Notes under the pieces: generated by a model | Seen by the model: the letters and a program-made list of their open reading frames with translations, nothing else | Database searches by the model: none | Told to the model about the DNA's origin: nothing | Program-made: the position numbers and the translations under genes | In this document: in pieces, positions 26,998 through 36,600 of the stretch | Layout: each line of letters begins with the position of its first letter | Position numbering within the stretch: the stretch's first letter is position 1 | Assembly: GCF_002163755.1 (NCBI RefSeq) | Contig: NZ_CP015863.1 | Coordinates: forward strand, 2,232,001 to 2,296,000 | Direction: 5' to 3' | Source of the DNA: Vibrio campbellii CAIM 519 = NBRC 15631 = ATCC 25920 | Lineage (GTDB): Bacteria > Pseudomonadota > Gammaproteobacteria > Enterobacterales > Vibrionaceae | Length of the DNA: 64,000 bases

Positions 26998-28458
26998 CTA
27001 GTGACAAATTTTGTTTTTACCCGTACTTTTCGCTTCATAAAGCTTCTCATCGGCAAGCTTAAACAGCTCATCAAAGCTTTCCAGTTGAGCAGCAGACTTA
27101 AACTCCACACCACCAGAAACAGTAAAGCCACCAGCAACCACCTTGCGTGAACTCTTAGCGATCGCCTTTCTTACTCGTTCTAAAATTCGAAGCATACTTT
27201 CAAAATCTTCGTCGTAGATAGCAAGTACAAATTCTTCACCACCGAAGCGTGATGCGACATCTGAATGACGAATATTGTCTCGGATGCATTTTGCCACCAA
27301 ACGAATCGCATCATCCCCCACATCATGTCCATGGGTGTCATTGATTGATTTAAAGTCATCAATATCGAATACCGCCAGCGCGACGTGTTTTTTAGTCATC
27401 TTATTGCGCCATACAGCCTGTATGCCACGTCGATTCAATAACCCAGTCATTGGGTCTTTCGCCGCCAACTCTTTGAAATAACGACGCTCTGTTTGAGTGT
27501 TGACTAGGAATAATGCCACGGCACTCAAAACATAAATAAAGAAAGCCACCGCGACGCTGTACTTCTCGAACGCCAATAGATTCTTCCATTCACTCCAAAG
27601 GTCGTATTGGTAGAAAATACGGTGATTAGCACTCAGGCGCTCATGCTCTATAGGCTTTAAACGCATTGCATTGTCAGGAACATCCATTACAGCAGAAATA
27701 ATGTGTAGCTTACCTGCCAAGTTTTCATTTGCTTTTAATAACCCATCAACATCGAAATCAATCGATAACACGCCTTGGTGCTCATCTTTTTCATAAATGG
27801 GCACGGTCAAACTTACGACTTGTCCATCATGTCTGTCTAACATAGGCGCAGGGCCTGACATGGTCACTTTCATCGTCTCTTGAGCTGTTTTTTGCCAGAA
27901 TGGTCTCGCCTTTAGCGTCTCCCACAGCTGTTGAGAGAAATATTGAGCATAGGTATCTGGCGAGGAGATGATGTAGCCTCGTTGATCAATGTAATGAATC
28001 GCAACGATATAGGATTCAATGTCATGAAGGAAAGAGAGAGATGGTGCAAAGCCAGCTTTTTTTTCTGCCAACTTAAACAGCTTAGTGCCAGGTTGGCAAA
28101 GCGATTTTTGTCCCACGATCATGTAATCCAACTCCACTGCAGGTAACCCACCTGAGTGTTTGCTCTCTAATAGCAGAACATCTATCGGCCACACGTAACA
28201 TAAGCCATTTTTTTCCATATGGTTATGCTCTTTAAATAGCGGGTGCGCGGGATTCGAGTAGTTAACAAAGCTGTAGTCCAACGCGGTCAATACTTTGATT
28301 GCGCGATCGATGGCACGGTCAACTTGAGAGTACTCTAGCGTGATGTAACGATTCATCGCATCGTAGTAGTTCTTTGCTGTCACCAGCATGACAACACAGA
28401 ATAAAAAGAGTGGGAAGAAGATGACAAACTTGAGGCTAAATCGCCTTTTATTACCCAT
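26998..28458 (-). CDS. membrane diguanylate cyclase (GGDEF) with periplasmic sensor
   Basis: 486 residues that should make cyclic di-GMP. A transmembrane helix at about 9-26, a periplasmic region of some 270 residues with a dCache-like look (YIVAIHYIDQRGYIISSP), a second helix at about 300-318, and a C-terminal GGDEF domain (about 330-486). The active-site motif is GGEEF, and an RxxD inhibitory site (RHSD) lies five residues before it, so product inhibition is likely. The signal sensed is unknown. No EAL domain. Confidence 0.93.
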   Translation of the reverse strand: MGNKRRFSLKFVIFFPLFLFCVVMLVTAKNYYDAMNRYITLEYSQVDRAIDRAIKVLTALDYSFVNYSNPAHPLFKEHNHMEKNGLCYVWPIDVLLLESKHSGGLPAVELDYMIVGQKSLCQPGTKLFKLAEKKAGFAPSLSFLHDIESYIVAIHYIDQRGYIISSPDTYAQYFSQQLWETLKARPFWQKTAQETMKVTMSGPAPMLDRHDGQVVSLTVPIYEKDEHQGVLSIDFDVDGLLKANENLAGKLHIISAVMDVPDNAMRLKPIEHERLSANHRIFYQYDLWSEWKNLLAFEKYSVAVAFFIYVLSAVALFLVNTQTERRYFKELAAKDPMTGLLNRRGIQAVWRNKMTKKHVALAVFDIDDFKSINDTHGHDVGDDAIRLVAKCIRDNIRHSDVASRFGGEEFVLAIYDEDFESMLRILERVRKAIAKSSRKVVAGGFTVSGGVEFKSAAQLESFDELFKLADEKLYEAKSTGKNKICH

Positions 28459-28571
28459 TGAGCACCATTGTTTCTAATAATATAAGCCCTTCGAAAGCTT
28501 AGATTATCGAAGGGCTGTTTATAGTTTTATATTTATGTATTCATAAATTTTAATAAAGAAGGCGCTCGAAG

Positions 28572-29117
28572 TCACTCGATCTGCCATATTTGGCAGTTCA
28601 TTGCTGGGGTATTGACAGAAAAATGACGTTCACCACTTACAACTTCACCTTTGTCTAATAATTGATGCAACTGTTTTGCATTTAAGCCAACTTGCCATAA
28701 TGGAAGGTTAACATTTCGCTCGTATTCATCGAGGTTAAATGCCACAACTATTGCTTCTTCTTTCCATTGTCGAACGAAAACCATGACCTGTTCATCACAG
28801 TAAAGCCACTGCAAACTTCCGGACTGTAGAGCCTTGTATTGCTTGCGAATTCCTATCCATCGTTGATAAATCGACAACCACTCAGAAGCCTCAACCTGCT
28901 CCCAAGGAAAGCAACGACGGTTATCAGGATCTTGTCCGCCTTCCAACCCAACTTCACGACCATAATAAAGGCATGGAGTGCCGACATAAGTCATGAGTAA
29001 ACCCAGTGCAAGGCGCATTTTTTCCTTATCGCCATTCAAAAGCGTCAGAAAACGGGCGGTATCATGACTATCTAATTGACTAGGTTGAGACAGTTGGTAG
29101 ACGCAGTCGACAAACAC
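28572..29117 (-). pseudogene. malZ: C-terminal remnant of maltodextrin glucosidase MalZ
   Basis: Only about 180 codons of a roughly 600-codon GH13 enzyme remain. LDSHDTARFLTLLNG (conserved region IV with the His-Asp pair) and CLYYGREVGLEGGQDPDNR are clear, followed by the C-terminal beta domain ending in CQIWQIE. The regions with the catalytic nucleophile Asp and acid Glu are missing, so it cannot be active as a glucosidase. The open frame begins with a GTG six bases after the ABC ATPase stop, with no Shine-Dalgarno. A deletion or rearrangement seems to have joined malZ to the ABC operon. Confidence 0.8.
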
Positions 29118-29123
29118 TCTAAG

Positions 29124-29918
29124 CTAGTTCAGCAACAAGCTATCATCGGCCAACTCTTCTCCACGCACTTTAGAAAACATTTCCAATAAGTCTGGAACTT
29201 GCATATTCGCTCTTTGCTCACCTGCGACATCAAGAACAATCTCACCTTGGTGCAACATGACCGTTCTGTCACCACAGGCCAGAGCATCCTTCATCGAGTG
29301 TGTCACCATCATAACCGTAAGATTAAACTCAGTGACAATGCGCTTGGTCAGGTCGATAACAAAAGCCGCCATACGAGGGTCTAACGCGGCGGTGTGTTCA
29401 TCAAGCAGGAGTAGTTTACTGTCTGATAGTGTTGCCATAACCAGACTGACTGCTTGACGCTGACCGCCAGAAAGTAGCCCAATGCTGTCCCCCAAGCGAT
29501 CTTCCAACCCTAAACCAAGAATGCTGATGCGCTCTTGAAACAGTTTGCGACGTTTCGCTGATAGCGCCATCCCCCACCCGCGACGCTGACCCCGCATGTA
29601 AGCAAGCGCCATGTTTTCTTCAATCGACAAATCCCCACAAGTACCAGCTAGTGGGTCTTGGAATACGCGAGCACATTGAGTGGCGCGTTGTGCAACCGTC
29701 TTACGGGTTACGTCTTGTCCATCAATGATCACTTGGCCGCCAATCATCGGCGTCTCTCCTGTCACGGCTCCAAGCAGGGTTGACTTCCCTGCTCCATTGG
29801 AGCCAATAACGGTGAGAAACTGATGTTCAGGCACTTCTAACGAAACACCTTTCAAGGCTCTGTTTTCCAGAATGGTTCCGGGATTGAAGGTCACTTGAAT
29901 ATCATTGAGTTCAATCAT
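29124..29918 (-). CDS. ABC transporter ATP-binding protein (amino-acid type importer)
   Basis: 264 residues. Walker A GSNGAGKST, ABC signature LSGGQRQAVS, Walker B KLLLLDEHTAAL and the switch His in VTHSMKDAL are all present. It energises the adjacent permease and works with the adjacent binding protein; stop and start codons overlap with the permease gene by four bases. This three-gene layout matches the TrpXYZ-like importers. It is the last intact gene before the malZ remnant. Confidence 0.92.
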   Translation of the reverse strand: MIELNDIQVTFNPGTILENRALKGVSLEVPEHQFLTVIGSNGAGKSTLLGAVTGETPMIGGQVIIDGQDVTRKTVAQRATQCARVFQDPLAGTCGDLSIEENMALAYMRGQRRGWGMALSAKRRKLFQERISILGLGLEDRLGDSIGLLSGGQRQAVSLVMATLSDSKLLLLDEHTAALDPRMAAFVIDLTKRIVTEFNLTVMMVTHSMKDALACGDRTVMLHQGEIVLDVAGEQRANMQVPDLLEMFSKVRGEELADDSLLLN

Positions 29919-30850
29919 AGTGTCTCTCCTGAACCATTTTTTGATGTCGATTGCTTAGCATTGTTCAAGCGTTGTTTCGCTTTCATACTCTGTTTCAACT
30001 TCGGCGCAATCAACGCCACCGCAACGAGCACAGCTGTAACCAAGTTTAGATCCGAAGCTTGTAGACCAAACATGCCGGAACTCAGGGCAAACGCGACTGC
30101 GAGGCGATAAAGTACCGAACCAATAATCACCGCACAAACCGCGACCCAGATTTTCCGCCCTGGGATGAGGGTTTGCCCAAGGATAACCGCCGCAAGACCA
30201 ACTACGATGGTGCCCACGCCAGAGGTGACATCGGCAAAGCTGTTGGTCTGAGCAAACAAGGCTCCAGCAAAACCAACAAACCCGTTAGACAGCGCCAAGC
30301 CAAAGTAAGTGTAAAAGCCAGTACTCGCCCCTTGCGCTGCCACCATTCGGGCGTTCACTCCCGTTGCTCTTAACCCCAAGCCAAAGTCGCTGTTAAGGAG
30401 GCGTACAACAAACAGAGCGGAAAGTAAGACCAGCACACCAACAACCAAAGGTCGGATGTACATAGCGTCCCCCATGGCTTCAAACGGGGTGAGAATAGTG
30501 TCTTCCCCAAGCAGCGCCATGTTCGGCTTACCCATGATGCGAATGTTGATAGAGAACGCCGCAATCATGGTAAGAATGGAAGCAAGTAGATGAAGAATGC
30601 CACAACGAACGGCGAGAAAGGCGGTCGCCCATCCAGTCATGCTACCAGCAATCACGGCCATTCCGGTGGCAATCCAAGGATTGATGCCCGCAACAATCGC
30701 GGTTGCAGCAACGGCGGCGCCCATAGGGAAACTACCGTCAACACTTAAGTCAGGGAAATCAAGAACGCGAAACGTAAGGTAGACGCCCAAAGCAACTAAG
30801 CCATATATAAGACCTATCTCGAGCGCACCAAAAAAAGCAAATGCAGACAT
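29915..30850 (-). CDS. ABC transporter permease (LivH/RbsC-like)
   Basis: About 311 residues from MSAFAFFGALEIGLIYG, with 8-9 hydrophobic segments. YGLVALGVYLTFRVLDFPDLSVDGSFP is the conserved N-terminal block of the permease family paired with PF04392-type binding proteins. Overlaps the ATPase gene by four bases. The upstream in-frame ATG at 30868 is less likely because a TCCTTTCTGC-complement Shine-Dalgarno (GGAGC) fits the later start. Confidence 0.9.
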   Translation of the reverse strand: MSAFAFFGALEIGLIYGLVALGVYLTFRVLDFPDLSVDGSFPMGAAVAATAIVAGINPWIATGMAVIAGSMTGWATAFLAVRCGILHLLASILTMIAAFSINIRIMGKPNMALLGEDTILTPFEAMGDAMYIRPLVVGVLVLLSALFVVRLLNSDFGLGLRATGVNARMVAAQGASTGFYTYFGLALSNGFVGFAGALFAQTNSFADVTSGVGTIVVGLAAVILGQTLIPGRKIWVAVCAVIIGSVLYRLAVAFALSSGMFGLQASDLNLVTAVLVAVALIAPKLKQSMKAKQRLNNAKQSTSKNGSGETL

Positions 30851-30905
30851 AACTGCTCCTTTCTGCACATATCAGGTCGGCATCAAACCGACCTGAACAT
30901 CACTA

Positions 30906-31871
30906 TTACTGCATGCTAGTCGCACGTTTCACAACAGAACTCGGTAGTTGAATGCCAAGTTTGGTTGCGGCTCCTTCATTCACAACAAGATCAGAACCGG
31001 TTGCGACTTTCACATCCAGCTTGCCAGGATCTTGCCCTTCCAAAATAGCAGCAACGTAGTCGGCAGTTTGAACACCCACTTGGTAGTAATCAAAACCCAA
31101 GCTCGCAATAGCGCCTTTTTCTACGTAAGAGGTTGCACCGCCAAAGACCGGCTTCTTCGCTTGGTTTGCCGCAACGATCATGCCCTCAATAGCACTGGCT
31201 ACCGTGTTGTCTGTCGGCGCATAAATCACATCGGATTTAGCCGCAATAGCTTGCGTCGCGGACTGAACATCGGCACTTTTGAGAGCCGTCGCTTCTACCA
31301 CTTCAAGACCGTTGGCCTCTGCACTCTCTTTTAGCAGTTGCACCAGAGTCACCGCGTTTGCTTCACCTGGGTTGTAAACCACACCGATAGATTTAGCCGC
31401 AGGCAGAATTTCTTGAATCAATGCAACGTGCTGTGCCACAGGAGACAAATCGGAAAGACCGGTGACGTTTTTACCCGGCTTATGCATGGATTTCACAAGC
31501 TTTGCGCCAACCGGATCCGTTACCGCAGTAAACACCACTGGGATAGAACGTGTTGCAGACACCAAAGCTTGCGCTGACGGTGTGGCAATACCCACCAGCA
31601 CATCTGGGCTCTCGCCCACATATTGACGTGCAATCTGTACCGCTATAGCTGGGTTACCTTGTGCGGTTTTGTAGTCAAACTCTAGGTTCTTACCTTGCTC
31701 ATAGCCCTTGGCTTTCAAGCCATCTATCAAGCCTTGACGAGTCGCGTCGAGTGCTGGGTGTTCTACGATTTGAGAAACCGCTACGGTCGCGGTATTGGCA
31801 AGCACACTAGCAGAGGAGAAAGCTGTGGTTGCGGCAAGAATAGCAGTGGCAAGTATACGTTTCGTTTTCAT
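30906..31871 (-). CDS. ABC substrate-binding protein, TrpX-like (PF04392)
   Basis: Periplasmic binding protein, 321 residues, with a signal peptide ending ASVLA before NTATVAVS. VSQIVEHPALDATRQG, VFTAVTDPVGAKLV, NVTGLSD and GVVYNPGEANA are the hallmarks of the PF04392 family. Members of this family have been linked to tryptophan and other aromatic amino acids; the ligand here is inferred, not seen. I took the second of two adjacent ATG codons because AGGAG then has normal spacing. First gene of the operon. Confidence 0.9.
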   Translation of the reverse strand: MKTKRILATAILAATTAFSSASVLANTATVAVSQIVEHPALDATRQGLIDGLKAKGYEQGKNLEFDYKTAQGNPAIAVQIARQYVGESPDVLVGIATPSAQALVSATRSIPVVFTAVTDPVGAKLVKSMHKPGKNVTGLSDLSPVAQHVALIQEILPAAKSIGVVYNPGEANAVTLVQLLKESAEANGLEVVEATALKSADVQSATQAIAAKSDVIYAPTDNTVASAIEGMIVAANQAKKPVFGGATSYVEKGAIASLGFDYYQVGVQTADYVAAILEGQDPGKLDVKVATGSDLVVNEGAATKLGIQLPSSVVKRATSMQ

Positions 31872-32181
31872 CATGACTCCTTGATGTCTCTTCGTCCTTG
31901 AACTGAAAGCCTCATCGAAAATGAATGCTCAACAGAAATAATCCGGAAGATGGGATGTTGTGTTTATAACTGTGCACTTTTTGTGCATCTGTTTTTCATT
32001 ATTAACGCTAACTCTCGGGAAAGAAAAGCATGACTTAACAACAATGTAACATTTGTGATCTCGCAATCGGTACGAAAGGCGGTTATTGCAAATTAGAAAG
32101 GAGTGAAGTCAGAAGCGCAGGCATAAAAAATGGAGTGGCAATTGCACACTCCATTTCAGTAGTTGTGGTTTTGTTAAGGGT
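31872..32181. other. spacer upstream of ABC operon and downstream of yfbV
   Basis: About 310 bases, AT-rich, with the yfbV terminator on its right side. It must contain the ABC operon promoter. I found no convincing TyrR or TrpR operator. Confidence 0.4.
32125..32157 (-). terminator. yfbV terminator
   Basis: AAATGGAGTG-(9)-CACTCCATTT stem followed by T residues on the minus strand. Confidence 0.85.
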
Positions 32182-32634
32182 CTAGAACCAACGTTCGAGA
32201 GCCGTTTTGTCTAATTGACGGAATGCACGGTTCAGGATGACCGCAAGCTCTTTGTATCGCGGGTGCGCTTTGACGGGCTCGAGCGCAAATCCTGTTTCTG
32301 TGATTTTTTGATGCAATTCACGATACCAAGAGGCTAATGCAGGGGGCAATTTGGTGTTGGAACGACTGCCCAACCACCACATACCTTGCAGAGGCATACT
32401 GATTGCGAACAATGCAACTACGATGGCTTGAGGCAGTGCATCATAGTTATTGAAAGCCATTTGAGTGAGCACACTGATCGCAGCGACCGCTGGCATCACT
32501 TTAATGCCAAAACGCGTTGCTTTGATGATACGTTGTTCGGGAAAAATGGCGTTCAGCTCTTTACGAACCGGCCAGATCTCCATGTAACTTTGGCCGTCTT
32601 TAAGGCTATGGATTAATCCGACTTGTTTGCTCAT
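32182..32634 (-). CDS. yfbV: UPF0208 inner-membrane protein YfbV
   Basis: 150 residues with two membrane segments (about 45-62 and 68-88), matching UPF0208. In E. coli YfbV affects Ter macrodomain organisation and lies beside ackA-pta; here too it is divergent from ackA. MPLQGMWWLGSRS and LPPALASWYRELH are the family's conserved blocks. Confidence 0.93.
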   Translation of the reverse strand: MSKQVGLIHSLKDGQSYMEIWPVRKELNAIFPEQRIIKATRFGIKVMPAVAAISVLTQMAFNNYDALPQAIVVALFAISMPLQGMWWLGSRSNTKLPPALASWYRELHQKITETGFALEPVKAHPRYKELAVILNRAFRQLDKTALERWF

Positions 32635-32980
32635 ACCGCTCTCTCACTAAAAAATAGTTGAACATTTCAACTAAAGGTGCAAAAAATTGATGAAAGTTAA
32701 TATTCTTTCAAAATTTTTTTGTTATCATTGCCTATTATCGCTATCCTTTGCAGACCCTCAATCTCATTGTTGCCGTTATTTACAATTTCAGCAACTCCGA
32801 GATTTTATTCTGCACGGATCGCTTCATAGTGGTGGATGGGTTCATCGCTATTCATTTATACGGAATTAGAACGATTTTTGACCAAGATTAGTACGCAGCC
32901 TTGCGGGTATCGTCTATTCTTGTGATTAATTTTTCATCCTTTAACTGATTTTGATCAGACGAATAAACAGGTAGTCATAC
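32635..32980 (+). promoter_or_regulatory. yfbV/ackA divergent promoter region
   Basis: A 346-base AT-rich spacer that must hold the ackA promoter. I could not identify a clear ArcA, FNR or Crp site. A 60-codon frame at 32687 looks fortuitous. Confidence 0.4.
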
Positions 32981-34177
32981 ATGTCTAAGCTAGTTTTAGT
33001 TTTAAACTGTGGTAGTTCTTCTCTTAAATTTGCTGTTGTAGATGCAGAAACAGGTGCAGAGCACCTAACCGGTCTTGCTGAGTGTCTTGGTCTTCCAGAA
33101 GCTCGTATGAAGTGGAAACTTGATGGCAAGCACGAAGCTCAACTAGGCGCAGGCGCAGCTCACGTAGAAGCACTATCTTTCATGGTAGAAACTATTCTTG
33201 CTTCTAAGCCAGAGCTTAAAGCTAACCTAGGCGCTATCGGTCACCGTATCGTACACGGTGGTGAGCAGTTCACTCAATCAGCACTGATCACTGACGACGT
33301 ACTTAAGGGTATTCAAGACGCTGCAACTTTCGCACCTCTTCACAACCCAGCTCACCTAATCGGTATCGAAGCGGCTAAAGTAAACTTCCCTGGCCTACAA
33401 AACGTTGCTGTTTTTGACACTGCGTTCCACCAAACTATGCCAGAAGAGTCTTACCTATACGCTCTTCCATACAACCTATACAAAGAGCACGGCATCCGTC
33501 GTTACGGCATGCACGGTACTTCACACCTATTCATCACTCGTGAAGTTGCGAACCTACTAGACAAGCCAGTTGAAGAAGTAAACATCATCAACTGTCACCT
33601 AGGTAACGGCGCTTCTGTATGTGCAATCAAGAACGGTAAATCTGTAGACACTTCTATGGGTCTAACTCCTCTTGAAGGTCTAGTAATGGGTACACGTTGT
33701 GGTGATATCGACCCAGCTATCGTATTCCACCTACACGACGCTCTAGGTTACTCTGTTGAACAAATCAACAACATGCTAACTAAAGAGTCTGGTCTTGCTG
33801 GTCTAACTGAAGTGACTTCTGACTGTCGTTTCGTTGAAGACAACTACGGTGAGAAAGAAGAAGCAACTCGTGCAATGGACGTGTTCTGTCACCGTCTAGC
33901 TAAGTACGTAGCGGGTTACACAGCTTCTATGGAAGGTCGTCTAGACGCAATCACTTTCACTGGCGGTATCGGCGAGAACTCTGGCCCTATCCGTGAAATG
34001 GTTCTAAACCGTCTAGGTATCTTCGGTATCGAAGTTGATGGTGAAGCTAACCTTAAAGCTCGTTTCGGCGGCGAAGGTACTATCACTACAGCTAACAGCC
34101 GTATCCCAGCAATGGTTATCTCTACTAACGAAGAGCTAGTAATTGCTGAAGACACTGCACGCCTAGCAGGTCTTTAA
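32981..34177 (+). CDS. ackA: acetate kinase
   Basis: Interconverts acetyl phosphate plus ADP and acetate plus ATP. 398 residues; starts with LVLNCGSSSLKFAV (phosphate-binding loop), then GHRIVHGG, NCHLGNGASVCA and ITFTGGIGENS. Codon use is strongly biased, as in highly expressed Vibrio genes. Pairs with pta downstream; an intervening terminator suggests partial uncoupling. Confidence 0.98.
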   Translation: MSKLVLVLNCGSSSLKFAVVDAETGAEHLTGLAECLGLPEARMKWKLDGKHEAQLGAGAAHVEALSFMVETILASKPELKANLGAIGHRIVHGGEQFTQSALITDDVLKGIQDAATFAPLHNPAHLIGIEAAKVNFPGLQNVAVFDTAFHQTMPEESYLYALPYNLYKEHGIRRYGMHGTSHLFITREVANLLDKPVEEVNIINCHLGNGASVCAIKNGKSVDTSMGLTPLEGLVMGTRCGDIDPAIVFHLHDALGYSVEQINNMLTKESGLAGLTEVTSDCRFVEDNYGEKEEATRAMDVFCHRLAKYVAGYTASMEGRLDAITFTGGIGENSGPIREMVLNRLGIFGIEVDGEANLKARFGGEGTITTANSRIPAMVISTNEELVIAEDTARLAGL

Positions 34178-34184
34178 TAGATTA

Positions 34185-34217
34185 AACTGGCTAGCCAATC
34201 CGGCTAGCCAGTTTTTC
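34185..34217 (+). terminator. ackA-pta intergenic terminator
   Basis: AACTGGCTAGCC-(5)-GGCTAGCCAGTT stem followed by T-rich sequence; likely attenuates read-through into pta. Confidence 0.85.
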
Positions 34218-34315
34218 TTCCAAAGAATTTCTTAGGGGCTTAACTCCTATTCTCTGAATTATTCATGGAATAAGAGTTGAGCTTTTATCCCCCAATAGCT
34301 AAAGGTACTCTACGA

Positions 34316-36481
34316 ATGTCTCGTACTATTATGCTTATCCCTGCAAGTGCTGGTGTTGGTCTAACTAGCGTAAGCATGGGTGTTCTTCGCGCAATGGAGC
34401 GCAAAGGCGTTAAGGTTTCTTTCTACAAACCAATTTCACAGCCACGTTCTGGCGGTGATCAACCAGATCTAACTTCAACTATCGTTGGCTACAACAGCGA
34501 TATGAAGATCGGTCAACCACTAGCGATGTCTGTTGCTGAAAGCCTCATTGGTAACGACAACATGGACGAGCTGCTAGAAACTGTTGTTGAGCGTTACAAC
34601 CAAATCAACAAAGATGCAGACGTAACGCTTATCGAAGGTCTAGTACCAACTCGTAAGCACCCATTCGCTAACCAAGTGAACGCGGAAATCGCTGCAACTC
34701 TAGGTGCGGAAATCGTTCTTGTTGCAACTCCTGGTACAGATAACCCAGCTCAACTTAAAGAGCGCATCGAAGTAGCATGTTCTAACTTCGGTGGTACTAA
34801 GAACAAGAACATCTCTGGCGTAATCATCAACAAGCTGAACGCGCCTGTTGACGAAGCTGGCCGTACTCGCCCTGACCTATCTGAAATCTTTGACGATGCA
34901 GACAGCGCGAAGCAAAACGAAATGAAAGTGATGGAAATCTTCAACACTTCTCCAATTCGTGTACTAGGTTGTGTGCCATGGAGCATCGATCTAATCGCTA
35001 CTCGTGCAATCGATATGGCTCAGCACCTAAACGCTGACATCATCAACGAGGGTGATATCGCGACTCGTCGTATTAAGAGCATCACTTTCTGTGCGCGTTC
35101 TCTGCCAAACATGATTGAGCACTTCAAACCAGGTTCTCTACTTGTTACTTCTGCAGACCGTCCAGACGTTATCGTTGCAGCTGCACTTGCAGCAATGAAC
35201 GGTGTTGATATCGGTGCGGTACTTCTAACTGGTGGTTACGACATTCCTGAAGAGATTGCAGGTCTATGTAAGCCAGCATTTGAAACGGGTCTACCGATCT
35301 TCAAAGCACAAGGTAACACTTGGCAGACTTCTCTAAACCTACAGAGCTTCTCTATCGAAGTTCCTGCAGACGATAAAGAGCGTATCGAGTTCATCAACGA
35401 GCACGTTGCTGGTCACATCGACGGTAACTGGATCGAGTCTATGACTGAAGGCACTAAGAAGTCTCGTCGCTTAAGCCCACCAGCATTCCGTTACCAGCTA
35501 ACTGAGTTCGCTCGTAAAGCTGGCAAGCGTATCGTTCTTCCTGAAGGTGACGAGCCACGCACAGTCAAAGCTGCGGCTATCTGTGCTGAGCGCGGCATCG
35601 CGGAGTGTGTGCTTCTAGGTAACCCAGACGAAATCCGTCGCGTTGCAGAGCAGCAAGGCGTAACACTAGGTGCTGGCGTAACTATCATCAACTCTGATGA
35701 AGTTCGTGAAAACTACGTGGCTCGTCTAGTTGAGCTACGTGGTGCGAAAGGCATGACTGAAGTTGTTGCTCGCGAGAAACTACAAGATTCAGTATTCCTT
35801 GGCACAATGATGCTTGAGAACGACGAAGTAGACGGTCTAGTTTCTGGTGCGGTTCACACCACAGCAAACACTATCGTTCCTCCGTTCCAAATCATCAAGA
35901 CTGCACCTGATGCGTCTATCGTATCTTCTGTATTCTTCATGCTGCTACCTGACCAAGTATTGGTTTACGGTGACTGTGCGATTAACCCAGATCCAACAGC
36001 TGAACAGCTTGCTGAAATCGCTATCCAATCTGCTGATTCTGCAGCGGCATTTGGTATCGACCCTCGCGTTGCTATGATCTCTTACTCTACTGGTGAATCT
36101 GGTAAGGGTGCAGACGTAGATAAAGTACGTGAAGCAACTAAGATTGCTCAAGAGAAACGTCCAGATCTAGTGATCGACGGTCCTCTACAGTACGACGCAG
36201 CGATCATGGAAAACGTGGCAGCTTCTAAAGCGCCTAACTCTCCAGTAGCGGGTAAAGCGACAGTATTCGTATTCCCAGACCTAAACACTGGTAACACGAC
36301 TTACAAAGCGGTACAACGTTCAGCAGACCTAGTATCTATCGGTCCAATGCTGCAAGGTATGCGCAAGCCTGTAAACGATCTATCTCGCGGTGCACTAGTA
36401 GACGATATCGTGTACACAGTTGCTCTAACTGCGATTCAGGCAGATCAAGCTGACCAAGCAAAAGAAAAAGCAGTTAACTAA
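34316..36481 (+). CDS. pta: phosphate acetyltransferase (long form)
   Basis: Converts acetyl-CoA and phosphate to acetyl phosphate. The start MSRTIMLIPASAGVGLT at 34316 follows AAAGG and gives 721 residues; the frame opens 13 codons earlier. N-terminal P-loop/dethiobiotin synthase-like part, a central DRTGG domain, and the C-terminal PTA_PTB catalytic domain (from about 390, with KRIVLPEGDEPRTVKAA). Matches the long enterobacterial type, usually regulated by pyruvate and NADH. Confidence 0.97.
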   Translation: MSRTIMLIPASAGVGLTSVSMGVLRAMERKGVKVSFYKPISQPRSGGDQPDLTSTIVGYNSDMKIGQPLAMSVAESLIGNDNMDELLETVVERYNQINKDADVTLIEGLVPTRKHPFANQVNAEIAATLGAEIVLVATPGTDNPAQLKERIEVACSNFGGTKNKNISGVIINKLNAPVDEAGRTRPDLSEIFDDADSAKQNEMKVMEIFNTSPIRVLGCVPWSIDLIATRAIDMAQHLNADIINEGDIATRRIKSITFCARSLPNMIEHFKPGSLLVTSADRPDVIVAAALAAMNGVDIGAVLLTGGYDIPEEIAGLCKPAFETGLPIFKAQGNTWQTSLNLQSFSIEVPADDKERIEFINEHVAGHIDGNWIESMTEGTKKSRRLSPPAFRYQLTEFARKAGKRIVLPEGDEPRTVKAAAICAERGIAECVLLGNPDEIRRVAEQQGVTLGAGVTIINSDEVRENYVARLVELRGAKGMTEVVAREKLQDSVFLGTMMLENDEVDGLVSGAVHTTANTIVPPFQIIKTAPDASIVSSVFFMLLPDQVLVYGDCAINPDPTAEQLAEIAIQSADSAAAFGIDPRVAMISYSTGESGKGADVDKVREATKIAQEKRPDLVIDGPLQYDAAIMENVAASKAPNSPVAGKATVFVFPDLNTGNTTYKAVQRSADLVSIGPMLQGMRKPVNDLSRGALVDDIVYTVALTAIQADQADQAKEKAVN

Positions 36482-36505
36482 TAACTTCGCTTCTTCCAAA
36501 ATAAG

Positions 36506-36532
36506 AAAACCTCGCCACGGCGAGGTTTTTTT
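36506..36532 (+). terminator. pta terminator
   Basis: AAACCTCGCC-A-CGGCGAGGTTT-type stem followed by T residues, 25 bases after the pta stop. Confidence 0.9.
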
Positions 36533-36600
36533 CACTTTGTGTTCGAACAAATTAATACGGAGCAGCACATAAAATGGTACTTTTCTCGGAGAGCTTGAAG

